Shown: in pieces, positions 1-8,496 of the stretch
How the letters are laid out: every line of letters starts with the position of its first letter
Position numbering within the stretch: the stretch's first letter is position 1
Assembly (NCBI RefSeq): GCF_901472495.1
Contig: NZ_LR590469.1
Location: forward strand, 3,410,001 to 3,474,000
DNA length: 64,000 nucleotides
Origin: Yersinia enterocolitica subsp. enterocolitica
Lineage (GTDB): Bacteria; Pseudomonadota; Gammaproteobacteria; Enterobacterales; Enterobacteriaceae
Direction: 5' to 3'
Notes under the pieces: model-generated
The model's database searches: none
Told to the model about the DNA's origin: nothing
Seen by the model: only the letters and a program-made list of their open reading frames with translations
Position numbers and translations under genes: made by a program

Positions 1-913
1 CCCACTCACTACTAAATGACATGTCTTTAAGCTGTTGGAACCATGTTATGGCCACTGGAGGGAGTGGAATATCGATAGCGTCGCCGTTCTTGGTGCCAGT
101 TAGGTGCCATATGGCATTTTCTAAATCAATATCTTCCCACCTAGCTGCACATAGCTCCATCTTCCGGCAGCAGAGTAATAAGAGTAATTTCATTGTTAGC
201 TCATTTTGGATACTGAAACCCTTTGCTAGCCTCATTGCAGCAAATAGCTGCTCTAGCTCACCAGTATCTAAATAGCGCTCTCTGGCCTTTTCCTGCCCGC
301 CAGCATCGGATATATCAAAGGCAGTTGTGGGGTTCACTTCAAGGATGTGGCGCTTAATACCATAGTTAAATATTCGTCGCGTCCAGCGTAGTACATCGTT
401 GGCCACTGTTGGTGCACCTCTGGCGAGGATGTTTTGCAGCATATCGTCAATATGGCGGGGTTTTACTTCATCGGCTTTTAAGTGGCCAATGTTCGGATTA
501 ATGTCTTTATCAATCCGACGGCGGAGGATATCAGGGTGTTTCCATCGGCCTAATATCTGGCGTTCAAAGTATTCCGTAGCTAAATGAGAAACCAATAACG
601 CATTCTTATCAGATTCGATCTTTGCTAGTGCGTCAGCCTTACGCTCTTTCTTTTCTCCGGCCACGTCGTAACCTAAAGAAACACGAGCCGACAGTAACTT
701 AATTGTTTCACGCACTTTGGCCAGTGATAGCTCGGCATAAGAACCGACCCACATAGCTCGTGCTTTACCTGCGAAACGGTAGCGGAAGCGCCATTTAGGT
801 GAGGCGAAACTCTCTCGGTAGCAAAGATATAATCCATTGCCGTCTGAACGGCCCTCAAAGCGTTCTCCTGCCTTTAACCATGCTTTGATTTGTAAATCTG
901 TTAACTTTCCCAT
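1..913 (-). CDS. P4-type tyrosine integrase, N-terminal part (gene runs off left edge)
   Basis: 304 codons are open from an ATG at 913 to the left edge with no stop. Residues 1-90 fit the N-terminal arm-binding domain of P4-like integrases (GRSDGNGLYL, WRFRYRFAGK). Residues 100-190 fit the SAM-like core-binding domain. The catalytic domain starts near 210, with the box I arginine at R250 (CCRKMEL) and a likely beta-hairpin lysine at K275 (TGTKNG). The HxxR and tyrosine nucleophile should lie beyond the window, so completeness cannot be judged. Integrases of this family insert and excise genomic islands. The gene starts about 185 bp from the stop of yicC and points away from it, as expected at one end of an element integrated at the yicC 3' end. 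The start lacks a strong ribosome site. Family is clear; the target site is inference. Confidence 0.9.
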   Translation of the reverse strand, partial: MGKLTDLQIKAWLKAGERFEGRSDGNGLYLCYRESFASPKWRFRYRFAGKARAMWVGSYAELSLAKVRETIKLLSARVSLGYDVAGEKKERKADALAKIESDKNALLVSHLATEYFERQILGRWKHPDILRRRIDKDINPNIGHLKADEVKPRHIDDMLQNILARGAPTVANDVLRWTRRIFNYGIKRHILEVNPTTAFDISDAGGQEKARERYLDTGELEQLFAAMRLAKGFSIQNELTMKLLLLLCCRKMELCAARWEDIDLENAIWHLTGTKNGDAIDIPLPPVAITWFQQLKDMSFSSEW

Positions 914-936
914 GTATCCACACTGAGCCTTTCCTG

Positions 937-988
937 TGTACCAAATACAGATGTACCAAAGAGTGAAATGGTACATGTCTTGGTACAT
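937..988. promoter_or_regulatory. Cluster of four TGTACCA motifs upstream of the integrase
   Basis: The heptamer TGTACCA occurs at 937-943 and 952-958, and its inverse TGGTACA at 969-975 and 981-987. Two copies therefore face two others within 51 bp, directly upstream of the integrase start. Arm-type integrase sites or an operator for an excisionase or regulator are the obvious candidates. This is seen directly; the binding protein is unknown. Confidence 0.5.
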
Positions 989-1034
989 GGATTTAGTGAA
1001 ATTTCATGGAATGATATGTGATGTGCTGAGATAA

Positions 1035-1061
1035 AGAAAGCCCGTAAGTTACGGGCTTTAA
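1035..1061 (-). terminator. Hairpin downstream of yicC
   Basis: AAGCCCGTAA and TTACGGGCTT form a near-perfect stem with A/T tracts on both sides. It lies about 40 bp past the yicC stop and could terminate yicC transcription. Confidence 0.65.
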
Positions 1062-1096
1062 AGGCATTTTGCGACGTGCTGAAATGCGGTGAGAAG

Positions 1097-1960
1097 TTAC
1101 TCGATATTCTGAATCTGTTCGCGCATTTGCTCAATAAGCACTTTCAGCTCAATGGCTGAGTTGGTCACTTCGGCGTTGATCGATTTTGATGCCAGCGTAT
1201 TCGATTCGCGGTTAAATTCCTGCATCATAAAATCAAGGCGACGACCGACGGCTTCTTTCTTCTTCAGAATATTGTGCGTTTCTTTGACGTGTGCTTCCAG
1301 ACGGTCCAGTTCTTCAGCCACGTCTACACGCTGCGCCATTAGCACTAACTCCTGCTCCAGGCGGGTATTTTCCAACTGAACTTGCGCTTCTTCCAGCTTG
1401 TTCAGCAGGCGCTCACGCTGCCACTGCAAGATGTTTGGCATATGCGCACGAACTTTAACAATTTCTGCACTAACACCATCAAGACGCTGTTCGATCAGTG
1501 CCTTCAGTGCCGCACCTTCGGTTTCGCGAGAAATGATAAAATCATCTAGCACAATATCAAGTGCCTGCATTAGCTCGGTGCTGATGGCATCCAAGTCTTG
1601 TTCTTCGGCGGCCATAACTCCCGGCCAGCGCAAAATATCTACTGGATTGATTTCACCTTCATCACTTTGCATTTTGACCCAGTTACCGGCTTCTACTAAT
1701 TGTTTTGCCAGTTTTTCATTAAGGATCAAAGAGCTCTGTGCGTTGGCATCCAGCTCAAAACGCAGGTTGCACTCAATTTTGCCGCGAGTTAAGCGGCCAC
1801 GGATGCGTTCACGAATAACCGGTTCCAGACTGCGGAACTGTTCTGGCAAACGAATGTAAGTTTCTAAGTAGCGTTGGTTAACGGAACGCAGCTCCCAGGC
1901 TGCGCTGCCCCATTCGCCTTTAATATCACGCCGGGCGTAGGCGGTCATGCTGCGGATCAT
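1097..1960 (-). CDS. yicC: YicC family endoribonuclease
   Basis: The 287-residue product matches the usual length of YicC/YloC proteins. It has the family start MIRSMTAYAR at the N-terminus and the conserved C-terminal block around RRLDFMMQEF and NRESNTLASK. Members are oligomeric, metal-dependent endoribonucleases linked to stress and stationary-phase RNA turnover. The gene is divergent from rph, separated by about 125 bp, as in E. coli. Its 3' end faces the integrase gene at the left edge. In vibrios the 3' end of yicC is a known insertion site for mobilizable islands, so the final codons here may be part of an attachment site. The start has ATG in the expected place. Confidence 0.95.
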   Translation of the reverse strand: MIRSMTAYARRDIKGEWGSAAWELRSVNQRYLETYIRLPEQFRSLEPVIRERIRGRLTRGKIECNLRFELDANAQSSLILNEKLAKQLVEAGNWVKMQSDEGEINPVDILRWPGVMAAEEQDLDAISTELMQALDIVLDDFIISRETEGAALKALIEQRLDGVSAEIVKVRAHMPNILQWQRERLLNKLEEAQVQLENTRLEQELVLMAQRVDVAEELDRLEAHVKETHNILKKKEAVGRRLDFMMQEFNRESNTLASKSINAEVTNSAIELKVLIEQMREQIQNIE

Positions 1961-2086
1961 TGTTGCGTACCCGTTTTAAAGAAAAGATGCGGGGATTATA
2001 GCCTCCAGGGCGCAGGCAGGATAGGCATTACATCACTAAGGCCGTATAATGCGCGACCAATATCGATTTAAAGCCGGAGAAAGCCC

Positions 2087-2803
2087 ATGCGTCCAGCAGA
2101 CCGAGCAGCACAACAAGTCCGCCCATTGACCCTGACCCGTAATTACACGAAACACGCTGAAGGTTCAGTGTTGGTTGAGTTTGGCGATACCAAAGTATTG
2201 TGCACCGCCACGGTTGAAGAGGGTGTTCCGCGCTTTCTGAAAGGCCAAGGCCAGGGCTGGATAACCGCTGAATATGGTATGTTACCGCGCTCGACCCACA
2301 GCCGTAATGCGCGCGAAGCCGCAAAAGGCAAACAAGGCGGCCGTACTTTAGAAATTCAACGTCTGATTGCTCGCTCTTTGCGTGCGGCAGTAGATTTGAA
2401 GAAGTTAGGTGAATTCACCATCACTTTAGACTGCGATGTCTTGCAGGCGGATGGCGGCACTCGTACTGCCTCAATCAGTGGTGCTTGTGTAGCTTTAGCC
2501 GACGCGCTGAATAAGCTGGTGGCCAGTGGTAAATTGAAAGCAAACCCAATGAAAGGGCTGGTTGCGGCAGTTTCTGTTGGTATCGTTAAAGGCGAAGCCC
2601 TGTGCGATTTGGAATACGTAGAGGATTCTGCGGCAGAAACAGATATGAACGTGGTGATGATGGAAGATGGCCGAATGATTGAGGTGCAAGGCACCGCAGA
2701 AGGTGAACCGTTTAGCCATGAAGAGTTATTGACGTTGTTGGCTCTGGCTCGGGGAGGGATAGAAACTATCTTCCAAGCGCAGAAAGCGGCGTTGGAACAA
2801 TAA
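2087..2803 (+). CDS. rph: Ribonuclease PH
   Basis: The 238-residue protein starts MRPADRAAQQVRP and carries the RNase PH fold signatures TLTRNYTKHAEGSVL and GTRTASISGACVAL. RNase PH is a phosphorolytic 3'-5' exoribonuclease that trims tRNA precursors and degrades structured RNA. The length is that of the intact enzyme, unlike the frameshifted rph of E. coli K-12. The gene precedes pyrE with an attenuator between them, so its translation probably sets pyrE expression as in E. coli. ATG 2087 follows a GGAGAAAG ribosome-binding site. Confidence 0.97.
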   Translation: MRPADRAAQQVRPLTLTRNYTKHAEGSVLVEFGDTKVLCTATVEEGVPRFLKGQGQGWITAEYGMLPRSTHSRNAREAAKGKQGGRTLEIQRLIARSLRAAVDLKKLGEFTITLDCDVLQADGGTRTASISGACVALADALNKLVASGKLKANPMKGLVAAVSVGIVKGEALCDLEYVEDSAAETDMNVVMMEDGRMIEVQGTAEGEPFSHEELLTLLALARGGIETIFQAQKAALEQ

Positions 2804-2810
2804 TTGATTT

Positions 2811-2837
2811 AGGCGACTCGGTAGTCGCCTTTTTTTT
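2811..2837 (+). terminator. rph-pyrE attenuator (intrinsic terminator)
   Basis: The stem AGGCGACT / AGTCGCCT with a CGGT loop is followed by eight T residues and begins 8 bp after the rph stop. In enterobacteria this position is the UTP-sensing pyrE attenuator: when UTP is low, ribosomes closely following RNA polymerase into the end of rph prevent the hairpin. The hairpin is visible; the regulatory mode is by homology. Confidence 0.85.
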
Positions 2838-2954
2838 ACCCGCTAACCAAGAAGTTATGCACAGATAGAAGTAGTGCATCAGGTTTGCGGTGTACCAAAT
2901 TAATAAACACAGTGATTAACGAAAGCGGTCACAATCTGGAGAGGAGAAGTACCA

Positions 2955-3596
2955 ATGAAAGCCTATCAGCGCGAGTTTATCGAGTTTGCGCTTAACAAGC
3001 AGGTGTTGAAGTTTGGCGAATTTACCCTGAAGTCTGGGCGGATTAGCCCCTATTTCTTTAATGCAGGATTGTTTAATACCGGGCTTGATCTGGCAAAACT
3101 CGGGCGTTTTTATGCTGCGGCATTAATGGATTGTGGCGTAGAGTTCGATCTCTTATTTGGGCCAGCATATAAAGGCATTCCTATTGCGACGACCACTGCT
3201 GTAGCGCTGGCTGAGCACCATAATCGTGATCTGCCTTATTGCTTCAACCGCAAAGAAGCAAAAGATCACGGTGAAGGCGGCAGCCTGGTAGGAAGCCCGT
3301 TAGAAGGCCGAGTTATGCTGGTGGATGATGTGATAACCGCTGGTACTGCCATTCGTGAATCAATGGAGATTATCAATGCGCAGGGCGCGACTCTGGCTGG
3401 TGTGATGATTTCATTAGACCGTCAGGAACGTGGCCGTGGTGAGATTTCAGCGATTCAGGAAGTTGAACGTGATTATCACTGCAAAGTGATTGCGATTGTT
3501 ACGTTGAGTGATGTGATCAGTTATCTGGAAGAGAAACCAGAAATGGCCGATCATTTGGCAGCAGTACGCCACTACCGCGAACAGTACGGCGTTTAA
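2955..3596 (+). CDS. pyrE: Orotate phosphoribosyltransferase
   Basis: The 213-residue protein has the PRPP-binding loop VDDVITAGTA at residues 123-132 and the N-terminal FTLKSGRISPYFFNAG segment typical of PyrE. It joins orotate to PRPP to form orotidine monophosphate in pyrimidine synthesis. The start is preceded by GGAGAGGAG, a strong ribosome site. It lies downstream of rph across an attenuator, so it is probably co-transcribed with rph and limited by UTP. Confidence 0.98.
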   Translation: MKAYQREFIEFALNKQVLKFGEFTLKSGRISPYFFNAGLFNTGLDLAKLGRFYAAALMDCGVEFDLLFGPAYKGIPIATTTAVALAEHHNRDLPYCFNRKEAKDHGEGGSLVGSPLEGRVMLVDDVITAGTAIRESMEIINAQGATLAGVMISLDRQERGRGEISAIQEVERDYHCKVIAIVTLSDVISYLEEKPEMADHLAAVRHYREQYGV

Positions 3597-3620
3597 GATT
3601 TCCTAAATCAAGAATACCCA

Positions 3621-3644
3621 AAAGGGCCATTTGGCCCTTTTTAT
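3621..3644 (+). terminator. Terminator after pyrE
   Basis: AAAGGGCC-ATTT-GGCCCTTT with a following T-rich tract lies 25 bp past the pyrE stop and 30 bp before the end of the convergent slmA gene. It could serve both directions. Confidence 0.85.
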
Positions 3645-3673
3645 ATAATTCAAAAACTCAACTTAAATTGAGT

Positions 3674-4270
3674 TTATTGGAGCTGAGTCACAATTAGAGG
3701 CCAGCGAGCATCAAATTCTTGCGTCGGCCGGTAGCGAAATTCCGAACGAACAAAACGTGAGAGCATCCCTTCACAAAACGCCAGTAGCTGTGTTGCCAGC
3801 AGGGCTTCATCATGGATAAAACCTTGCCCATCGCGCAGTTTTTTCTCACGCAATACTTGGCGTAGCTGTACTTCAATTCGCTCAAACAACTGGTTAATAC
3901 GCCCTTGCAAGCGGTCTTGCTCGAACATCAATGCATGCCCGGTCATAATGCGAGTCAGCCCTGGATTACGTTCTGCAAACCCCAATACCAGTAGCAGGAT
4001 CAGCCGGAGGCGATTAAACGTCTCTTTTTCATCTTGCAGAATCAAATTGATGCGGGACATCAGACTGTCTTCAATAAACTCGATCAGGCTATCAAACATC
4101 CGCGTTTTACTGGGGAAATGACGATAAAGCGCTGCTTCCGAAACCCCCACATTCGCGGCGAGTTTAGCAGTAGTAATGCGTTGGCTACCGTCGCTGGATT
4201 CCAGCATTTGCGCTAAAGCCTGCAAAATTTCCTCGCGCCTGTTCCTTTTCGTATTTTCTTTTTCTGCCAT
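3674..4270 (-). CDS. slmA: Nucleoid occlusion factor SlmA
   Basis: This 198-residue TetR-family protein starts MAEKENTKRNRREEIL. Its helix-turn-helix covers about residues 28-52 (TTAKLAANVGVSEAALYRHF). SlmA binds chromosomal SlmA sites and stops FtsZ assembly over the nucleoid, so septa do not cut DNA. The sequence is close to E. coli SlmA along its whole length. It sits downstream of dut in the same direction, as in E. coli (coaBC-dut-slmA), separated here by about 120 bp. Confidence 0.97.
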   Translation of the reverse strand: MAEKENTKRNRREEILQALAQMLESSDGSQRITTAKLAANVGVSEAALYRHFPSKTRMFDSLIEFIEDSLMSRINLILQDEKETFNRLRLILLLVLGFAERNPGLTRIMTGHALMFEQDRLQGRINQLFERIEVQLRQVLREKKLRDGQGFIHDEALLATQLLAFCEGMLSRFVRSEFRYRPTQEFDARWPLIVTQLQ

Positions 4271-4390
4271 GTCCGAGTAGACCCTTGCTAAAAATGACTT
4301 AATAACAAAAACCTAAATACCGGCCGCACTAAGGCTAGGCCCCGGCGGCTTATGTGATAGCTTTTTTACGGTATTGAGGTCTAGGGTAGG

Positions 4391-4849
4391 TTATTGGCGT
4401 CCAGAATGACCAAAACCACCGGTACCACGTTCACTAAGATCAAAATCTTCAACCAGATTGAATTCTGCTTGTATAACAGGAACAAATACCATTTGTGCGA
4501 TGCGCTCGCCGGGTTCGATAGTGAAAGGCTGTTGACCACGGTTCCAGACAGACACCATCAACTGACCTTGATAATCAGAATCAATCAGCCCGACCAGATT
4601 ACCTAATACCACACCGTGTTTATGCCCTAGCCCTGAACGCGGCAAAATAACAGCAGCCAGTGAGCTATCGCCGATATGTATTGCCAAGCCTGTCGGTAAC
4701 AATGTTGTTTGCCCTGGAAGTAAATCCACGGCTTCACTTAGACAGGCACGTAAATCCAGGCCGGCTGAGCCTTCTGTTGCATAAGTTGGTAAGGGAAATT
4801 CATTGCCAACACGTGGGTCCAGAATTTTAATGTCGATTTTTTTCATCAT
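4391..4849 (-). CDS. dut: dUTP diphosphatase
   Basis: The 152-residue reading from ATG 4849 (MMKKIDIKILDPRVG) matches E. coli Dut. All five trimeric dUTPase motifs are seen: GSAGLDLRA, PRSGLGHKHG, GLIDSDYQG, ERIAQMVF and the C-terminal RGTGGFGHSGR. The enzyme splits dUTP to dUMP and pyrophosphate, keeping uracil out of DNA and feeding thymidylate synthesis. Upstream in-frame codons extend to 4861, but family alignment favours 4849 or 4846. The start lies inside the 3' end of coaBC, an overlap also found in E. coli that suggests translational coupling. Confidence 0.97.
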   Translation of the reverse strand: MMKKIDIKILDPRVGNEFPLPTYATEGSAGLDLRACLSEAVDLLPGQTTLLPTGLAIHIGDSSLAAVILPRSGLGHKHGVVLGNLVGLIDSDYQGQLMVSVWNRGQQPFTIEPGERIAQMVFVPVIQAEFNLVEDFDLSERGTGGFGHSGRQ

Positions 4850-6059
4850 AACGGCTGACAATCTCGTCTATTAAATGCTGACTGAGGAGGTGCTTATCGC
4901 TGAGCGGTAAACGTTTCTCGCCAGTCGGCCAAAAAAGGTGCAAGGCATTAGTATCACTGTTAAAACCATGCTCTGCGAGCGATACATCATTAGCGCAAAT
5001 AAGGTCCAGATTCTTCCGCGCTAGCTTTTGTCGCGCGTATTCTTCCACATTCTGGGTTTCGGCAGCAAATCCAACAACAAATGGACGTTTTTTAGTCATC
5101 GAAGCGACTCCAGCGACAATGTCTGGATTTTTCACCAACTTAAGGGTGATTTCATCGCCCTGTTTTTTTATTTTCTCGTCAGAAACCTGCTCAGCGCGGT
5201 AATCCGCTACCGCAGCACAAGAAATAAAAATATTCTGCTGGGCTGCTAAGTTCTGAACTGTTTGCTGCATTTCTAGCGCACTGACAACATCAATACGATT
5301 CACTCCCGCTGGAGTAGGGAGCATCACTGGCCCGGCAACCAGAGTAACTTTTGCCCCTCTGGCAGCGGCTGCTTGAGCGATGGCGAAGCCCATCTTGCCC
5401 GAACTTTGATTGCTGATAAAGCGCACTGGATCAAGAGCCTCACGCGTCGGCCCTGCGGTAATCATGACACTTAAATGTTGCAAGTCTTGTTTTACTGAAA
5501 AATGATCATGCGCCAGCGCGACAATATCCAGTGGGTCTAGCATTCTACCTGGGCCAACATCACCACAAGCCTGACTGCCGCTGTCTGGCCCCCATAACAG
5601 CATGCCACGACTGGCGAGCGTCTGTAGGTTTGCTTGAGTCGCTGCTGCACGATACATCTGCTGATTCATGGCGGGCACGGCTGCAATAGGAGCCGCAGTT
5701 GCCAGGCAAACGGTGGTCAGCAAATCATTTGCCATACCAGTGGCTACTCTGGCCAGTAAATCAGCGGTAGCCGGAGCCATGATGACTAAATCAGCCCATT
5801 TACCTAGTTCAATATGACCCATTGCCGCTTCTGCCGCAGGGTCGAGTAAATCATCAGAGACGGGGTAGCCCGAGACTGCTTGCAGCGTGAGCGGCGTAAT
5901 GAACGCTTTTGCCGCGTGAGTCATCACCACGCGTACCTCTGCGCCTCTGTCGCGCAAGCGGCGTACCAGCTCAGGAGATTTATACGCGGCGATACCCCCG
6001 CTAATCCCGAGCACAATCTTTTTACCAGAAAGATGTTTGCCGGAGAGTCCCGTCATCAT
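4827..6059 (-). CDS. coaBC: Bifunctional phosphopantothenoylcysteine decarboxylase / phosphopantothenate-cysteine ligase
   Basis: CoaBC makes 4'-phosphopantetheine from phosphopantothenate and cysteine during coenzyme A synthesis. The N-terminal CoaC flavoprotein half shows GISGGIAAYKSPELVRRL, PAMNQQMYRAA and the catalytic-cysteine region SQACGDVGPGRML. The C-terminal CoaB half shows ITAGPTREALDPVRFISN and KNPDIVAGVA. I chose ATG 6059 (410 residues; 6056 is equally possible). The open frame extends to 6146, but the extra 29 residues have no counterpart in the family. Its 3' end overlaps dut. The CoaB product matches that of coaD at 8.6-9.1 kb in pathway, though they are separate units. Confidence 0.95.
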   Translation of the reverse strand: MMTGLSGKHLSGKKIVLGISGGIAAYKSPELVRRLRDRGAEVRVVMTHAAKAFITPLTLQAVSGYPVSDDLLDPAAEAAMGHIELGKWADLVIMAPATADLLARVATGMANDLLTTVCLATAAPIAAVPAMNQQMYRAAATQANLQTLASRGMLLWGPDSGSQACGDVGPGRMLDPLDIVALAHDHFSVKQDLQHLSVMITAGPTREALDPVRFISNQSSGKMGFAIAQAAAARGAKVTLVAGPVMLPTPAGVNRIDVVSALEMQQTVQNLAAQQNIFISCAAVADYRAEQVSDEKIKKQGDEITLKLVKNPDIVAGVASMTKKRPFVVGFAAETQNVEEYARQKLARKNLDLICANDVSLAEHGFNSDTNALHLFWPTGEKRLPLSDKHLLSQHLIDEIVSRYDEKNRH

Positions 6060-6251
6060 GATTGTCCGAATGAAAGCCGTAAGAGGCGATATTTTAGCAT
6101 AACCATTGAGTAGATTAGCTATCAGGACGTTCTCTGATGCCATCAATCGTCAATTTTGCGAGACGTTACGCATGTGGCTCACGGCGACTTAGTCGAGTGA
6201 AAAGTCTTATGGCATGCTGCCCACGCGGTTTAGGGATAACGGGGGCAAGGA

Positions 6252-6920
6252 ATGGAAGAGTGGTATGGGCAGGTTGCCCCAAGGGAAAAATTACTTAAAT
6301 ATGGTGCTGCAGTACTGACGGATGCCGAGTTGCTCGCTATTTTTCTGCGTACAGGGATTCCGGGAATGCATGTCATGCAGATGGCTGAGTATTTGATTGA
6401 AGAGTTTGGTTCACTTTATGGGCTGATATCTGCGGATTATCAGGCGTTATGTGCCCAAAAAGGGATTGGTGTTTCGAAATATAGCCAGATTCAGGCCATT
6501 GCAGAACTGGCTGGCCGCTGTTTTTCATCCCACTTGATGCAGGAAAGTGTCCTGCAAAATCCCGAGATAACCCAAAAATTTCTACAAAATATTCTTTCCC
6601 ATCGCGAGCGAGAGATTTTTTTAGTGATGTTTTTGGATAACCAGCATCGTGTTATTCGCCATGAGGAGATGTTTACTGGTACCATCAGTAGCGTTGAGAT
6701 TCATCCGAGGGAAATTGTGCGTGAAGCGCTTAAGGTTAATGCCGCCGCGCTGATTCTAGCGCATAATCACCCTTCGGGTAAGGCTGAACCGAGCCAAGCC
6801 GACCGTTTGATGACTACGCAGGTGATAAAAGCCTGTTCATTATTAGATATTCGTGTGCTCGATCATTTAGTGGTTGGCCGGGGTGAATGTGTCTCATTTG
6901 CTGAACGGGGATGGCTTTAG
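6252..6920 (+). CDS. radC: RadC family JAB-domain protein
   Basis: The 222-residue protein has an N-terminal helix-hairpin-helix-like region (LTDAELLAIFLRTG) and a C-terminal JAB1/MPN domain. The JAMM metal site is complete: H-N-H followed by S and D in HNHPSGKAEPSQAD. The name RadC is historical and a DNA-repair role has been questioned, so the real substrate is unknown. It is divergent from coaBC and upstream of rpmB, the conserved enterobacterial order. ATG 6252 follows AAGGA. Confidence 0.95.
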   Translation: MEEWYGQVAPREKLLKYGAAVLTDAELLAIFLRTGIPGMHVMQMAEYLIEEFGSLYGLISADYQALCAQKGIGVSKYSQIQAIAELAGRCFSSHLMQESVLQNPEITQKFLQNILSHREREIFLVMFLDNQHRVIRHEEMFTGTISSVEIHPREIVREALKVNAAALILAHNHPSGKAEPSQADRLMTTQVIKACSLLDIRVLDHLVVGRGECVSFAERGWL

Positions 6921-6964
6921 AGCAATAATAATTGATCCTTTCTGGATCTTTAGCTGTTCGGGAC

Positions 6965-6993
6965 TTGAGCACTTACGCTTCAGAGCGTATACT
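6965..6993 (+). promoter_or_regulatory. Candidate sigma-70 promoter for rpmB-rpmG
   Basis: TTGAGC at 6965-6970 and TATACT at 6988-6993 are separated by exactly 17 bp. They lie about 190 bp upstream of rpmB in the only sizeable gap before it. The rest of the leader (about 6995-7183) contains no gene that I can see. Confidence 0.6.
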
Positions 6994-7183
6994 ACGCCAC
7001 CTTTGAGAATCTTGGGTTTGGCGTGAAGAGCCTATCTCAGCAGGTTTATAGCCTGGTGACAGGGGTTTCTGACCTGATGACAGTGAGTCTTCTCAGTGAA
7101 TTTGCTGAGATGGGCTCTAAAGCCTGACGAGGCGGCCAAATCCTATACGAAGCTCGAGCTGATTTGATTTTTGGAGAATAGAC

Positions 7184-7420
7184 ATGTCCCGAGTCTGCCA
7201 AGTTACTGGCAAGCGCCCGGTGAGCGGTAACAACCGTTCCCACGCAATGAACGCGACCAAACGCCGTTTTCTGCCGAACCTTCACTCTCACCGTTTTTGG
7301 GTTGAGGGCGAGAAGCGCTTTGTAACTCTGCGTGTATCTGCTAAAGGTATGCGTGTTATTGATAAGAAGGGTATCGAAACGGTCTTGGCCGAAATTCGCG
7401 CCCGCGGTGAGAAGTATTAA
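7184..7420 (+). CDS. rpmB: 50S ribosomal protein L28
   Basis: The 78-residue basic protein starts MSRVCQVTGKRPVSGN and contains NLHSHRFWVEGEKRFVTLRVS, diagnostic for bL28 of the large ribosomal subunit. The ribosome site TTGGAGAA precedes ATG 7184. It is followed 11 bp later by rpmG in one transcript. Confidence 0.98.
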   Translation: MSRVCQVTGKRPVSGNNRSHAMNATKRRFLPNLHSHRFWVEGEKRFVTLRVSAKGMRVIDKKGIETVLAEIRARGEKY

Positions 7421-7431
7421 GGAACTGAATC

Positions 7432-7599
7432 ATGGCTAAAGGTGTTCGCGAGAAGATCAAGCTAGTTTCTTCTGCTGGTACTGGTCACTTCTATACCACT
7501 ACGAAGAACAAGCGTACTAAGCCGGAAAAATTGGAACTGAAGAAATTCGATCCAGTTGTCCGTCAACACGTGATCTATAAAGAAGCCAAAATTAAATAA
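7432..7599 (+). CDS. rpmG: 50S ribosomal protein L33
   Basis: Reading from ATG 7432 gives 55 residues (MAKGVREKIKLVSSAG ... IYKEAKIK) that are almost identical to E. coli bL33. AAGGAACTGAATC provides the ribosome site directly after the rpmB stop. The gene ends just before a strong terminator that separates it from mutM. Confidence 0.98.
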   Translation: MAKGVREKIKLVSSAGTGHFYTTTKNKRTKPEKLELKKFDPVVRQHVIYKEAKIK

Positions 7600-7621
7600 T
7601 TTTAATTTTGGTGGATTAAGA

Positions 7622-7646
7622 AAACCCGGCCTCGGCCGGGTTTTTT
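7622..7646 (+). terminator. Terminator after rpmBG
   Basis: AACCCGGC and GCCGGGTT around a short CTCG loop are followed by a run of T residues, 23 bp after rpmG. Confidence 0.9.
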
Positions 7647-7685
7647 ATTATATAAAGTCCAGTGAGATACGTTTAGGGAGGTTAC

Positions 7686-8495
7686 ATGCCTGAATTACCA
7701 GAAGTTGAAACCAGCCGACGCGGGATCGAGCCTTATCTTGTCGGCCAAACCATCCTTTACGCCGTGGTTAGAAATGCCCGTTTACGCTGGCCGGTTTCTG
7801 ATGAAATCCTCGCACTGAGTGATCAGCCGGTGTTAAGTGTTCAACGTAGAGCGAAATATTTGCTGATAGAACTGAAGACTGGCTGGATTATCGTGCATCT
7901 GGGGATGTCTGGTAGCCTGCGCATTTTGCCAGAAGAAACCGAAGCAGAAAAACACGATCACGTCGATTTGGTTATCAGTAATGGCAAAATACTGCGTTAT
8001 ACCGATCCGCGCCGCTTTGGTGCCTGGTTATGGGCAAAAGACCTTGAAACCAGCAATGTATTAGCCCATTTAGGGCCAGAACCCTTGAGTGATGAATTTA
8101 CCGCTGAATATCTGTTTGAAAAATCACGCAATAAACGCACTGTGGTCAAGCAGTGGCTAATGGATAACAAAGTAGTGGTCGGGGTTGGCAACATCTATGC
8201 CAGTGAATCGCTATTCACGGCGGGTATTCTGCCGGAACGTGCCGCCGGGTCATTAACCGAAACCGAGATAACGCAGTTGGTGGCAACAATCAAAGCCGTG
8301 TTATTGCACTCTATTGAGCAGGGTGGCACCACATTGCGCGATTTTTTACAGTCAGATGGCAAACCGGGTTATTTCGCGCAAGAATTACAGGTATACGGGC
8401 GGGCAGGAGAGTTATGTCGACGTTGCGGCAATGTGATTGAAATTGCAAAGCATGGGCAGCGCAGCACCTTTTTTTGCCGCCACTGCCAGCATTAA
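7686..8495 (+). CDS. mutM: Formamidopyrimidine-DNA glycosylase
   Basis: The 269-residue enzyme begins MPELPEVETSRRG; after removal of Met, Pro is the catalytic residue and Glu follows it. A C-terminal zinc finger of CxxC...CxxC type is visible (CRRCGN and CRHC), preceded by the ASESLFTAGI helix-two-turn-helix region. MutM removes oxidised purines such as 8-oxoguanine and nicks the abasic site. GGGAGGTTAC gives the ribosome site for ATG 7686. An ERIC element starts 2 bp after the stop. Confidence 0.98.
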   Translation: MPELPEVETSRRGIEPYLVGQTILYAVVRNARLRWPVSDEILALSDQPVLSVQRRAKYLLIELKTGWIIVHLGMSGSLRILPEETEAEKHDHVDLVISNGKILRYTDPRRFGAWLWAKDLETSNVLAHLGPEPLSDEFTAEYLFEKSRNKRTVVKQWLMDNKVVVGVGNIYASESLFTAGILPERAAGSLTETEITQLVATIKAVLLHSIEQGGTTLRDFLQSDGKPGYFAQELQVYGRAGELCRRCGNVIEIAKHGQRSTFFCRHCQH

Positions 8496-8496
8496 T

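Noticed and set aside
901..1134. 77-codon minus-strand frame between yicC and the integrase
   Set aside because: It overlaps the yicC 3' end, the terminator and the TGTACCA array in another frame; the integrase frame explains the left end better.
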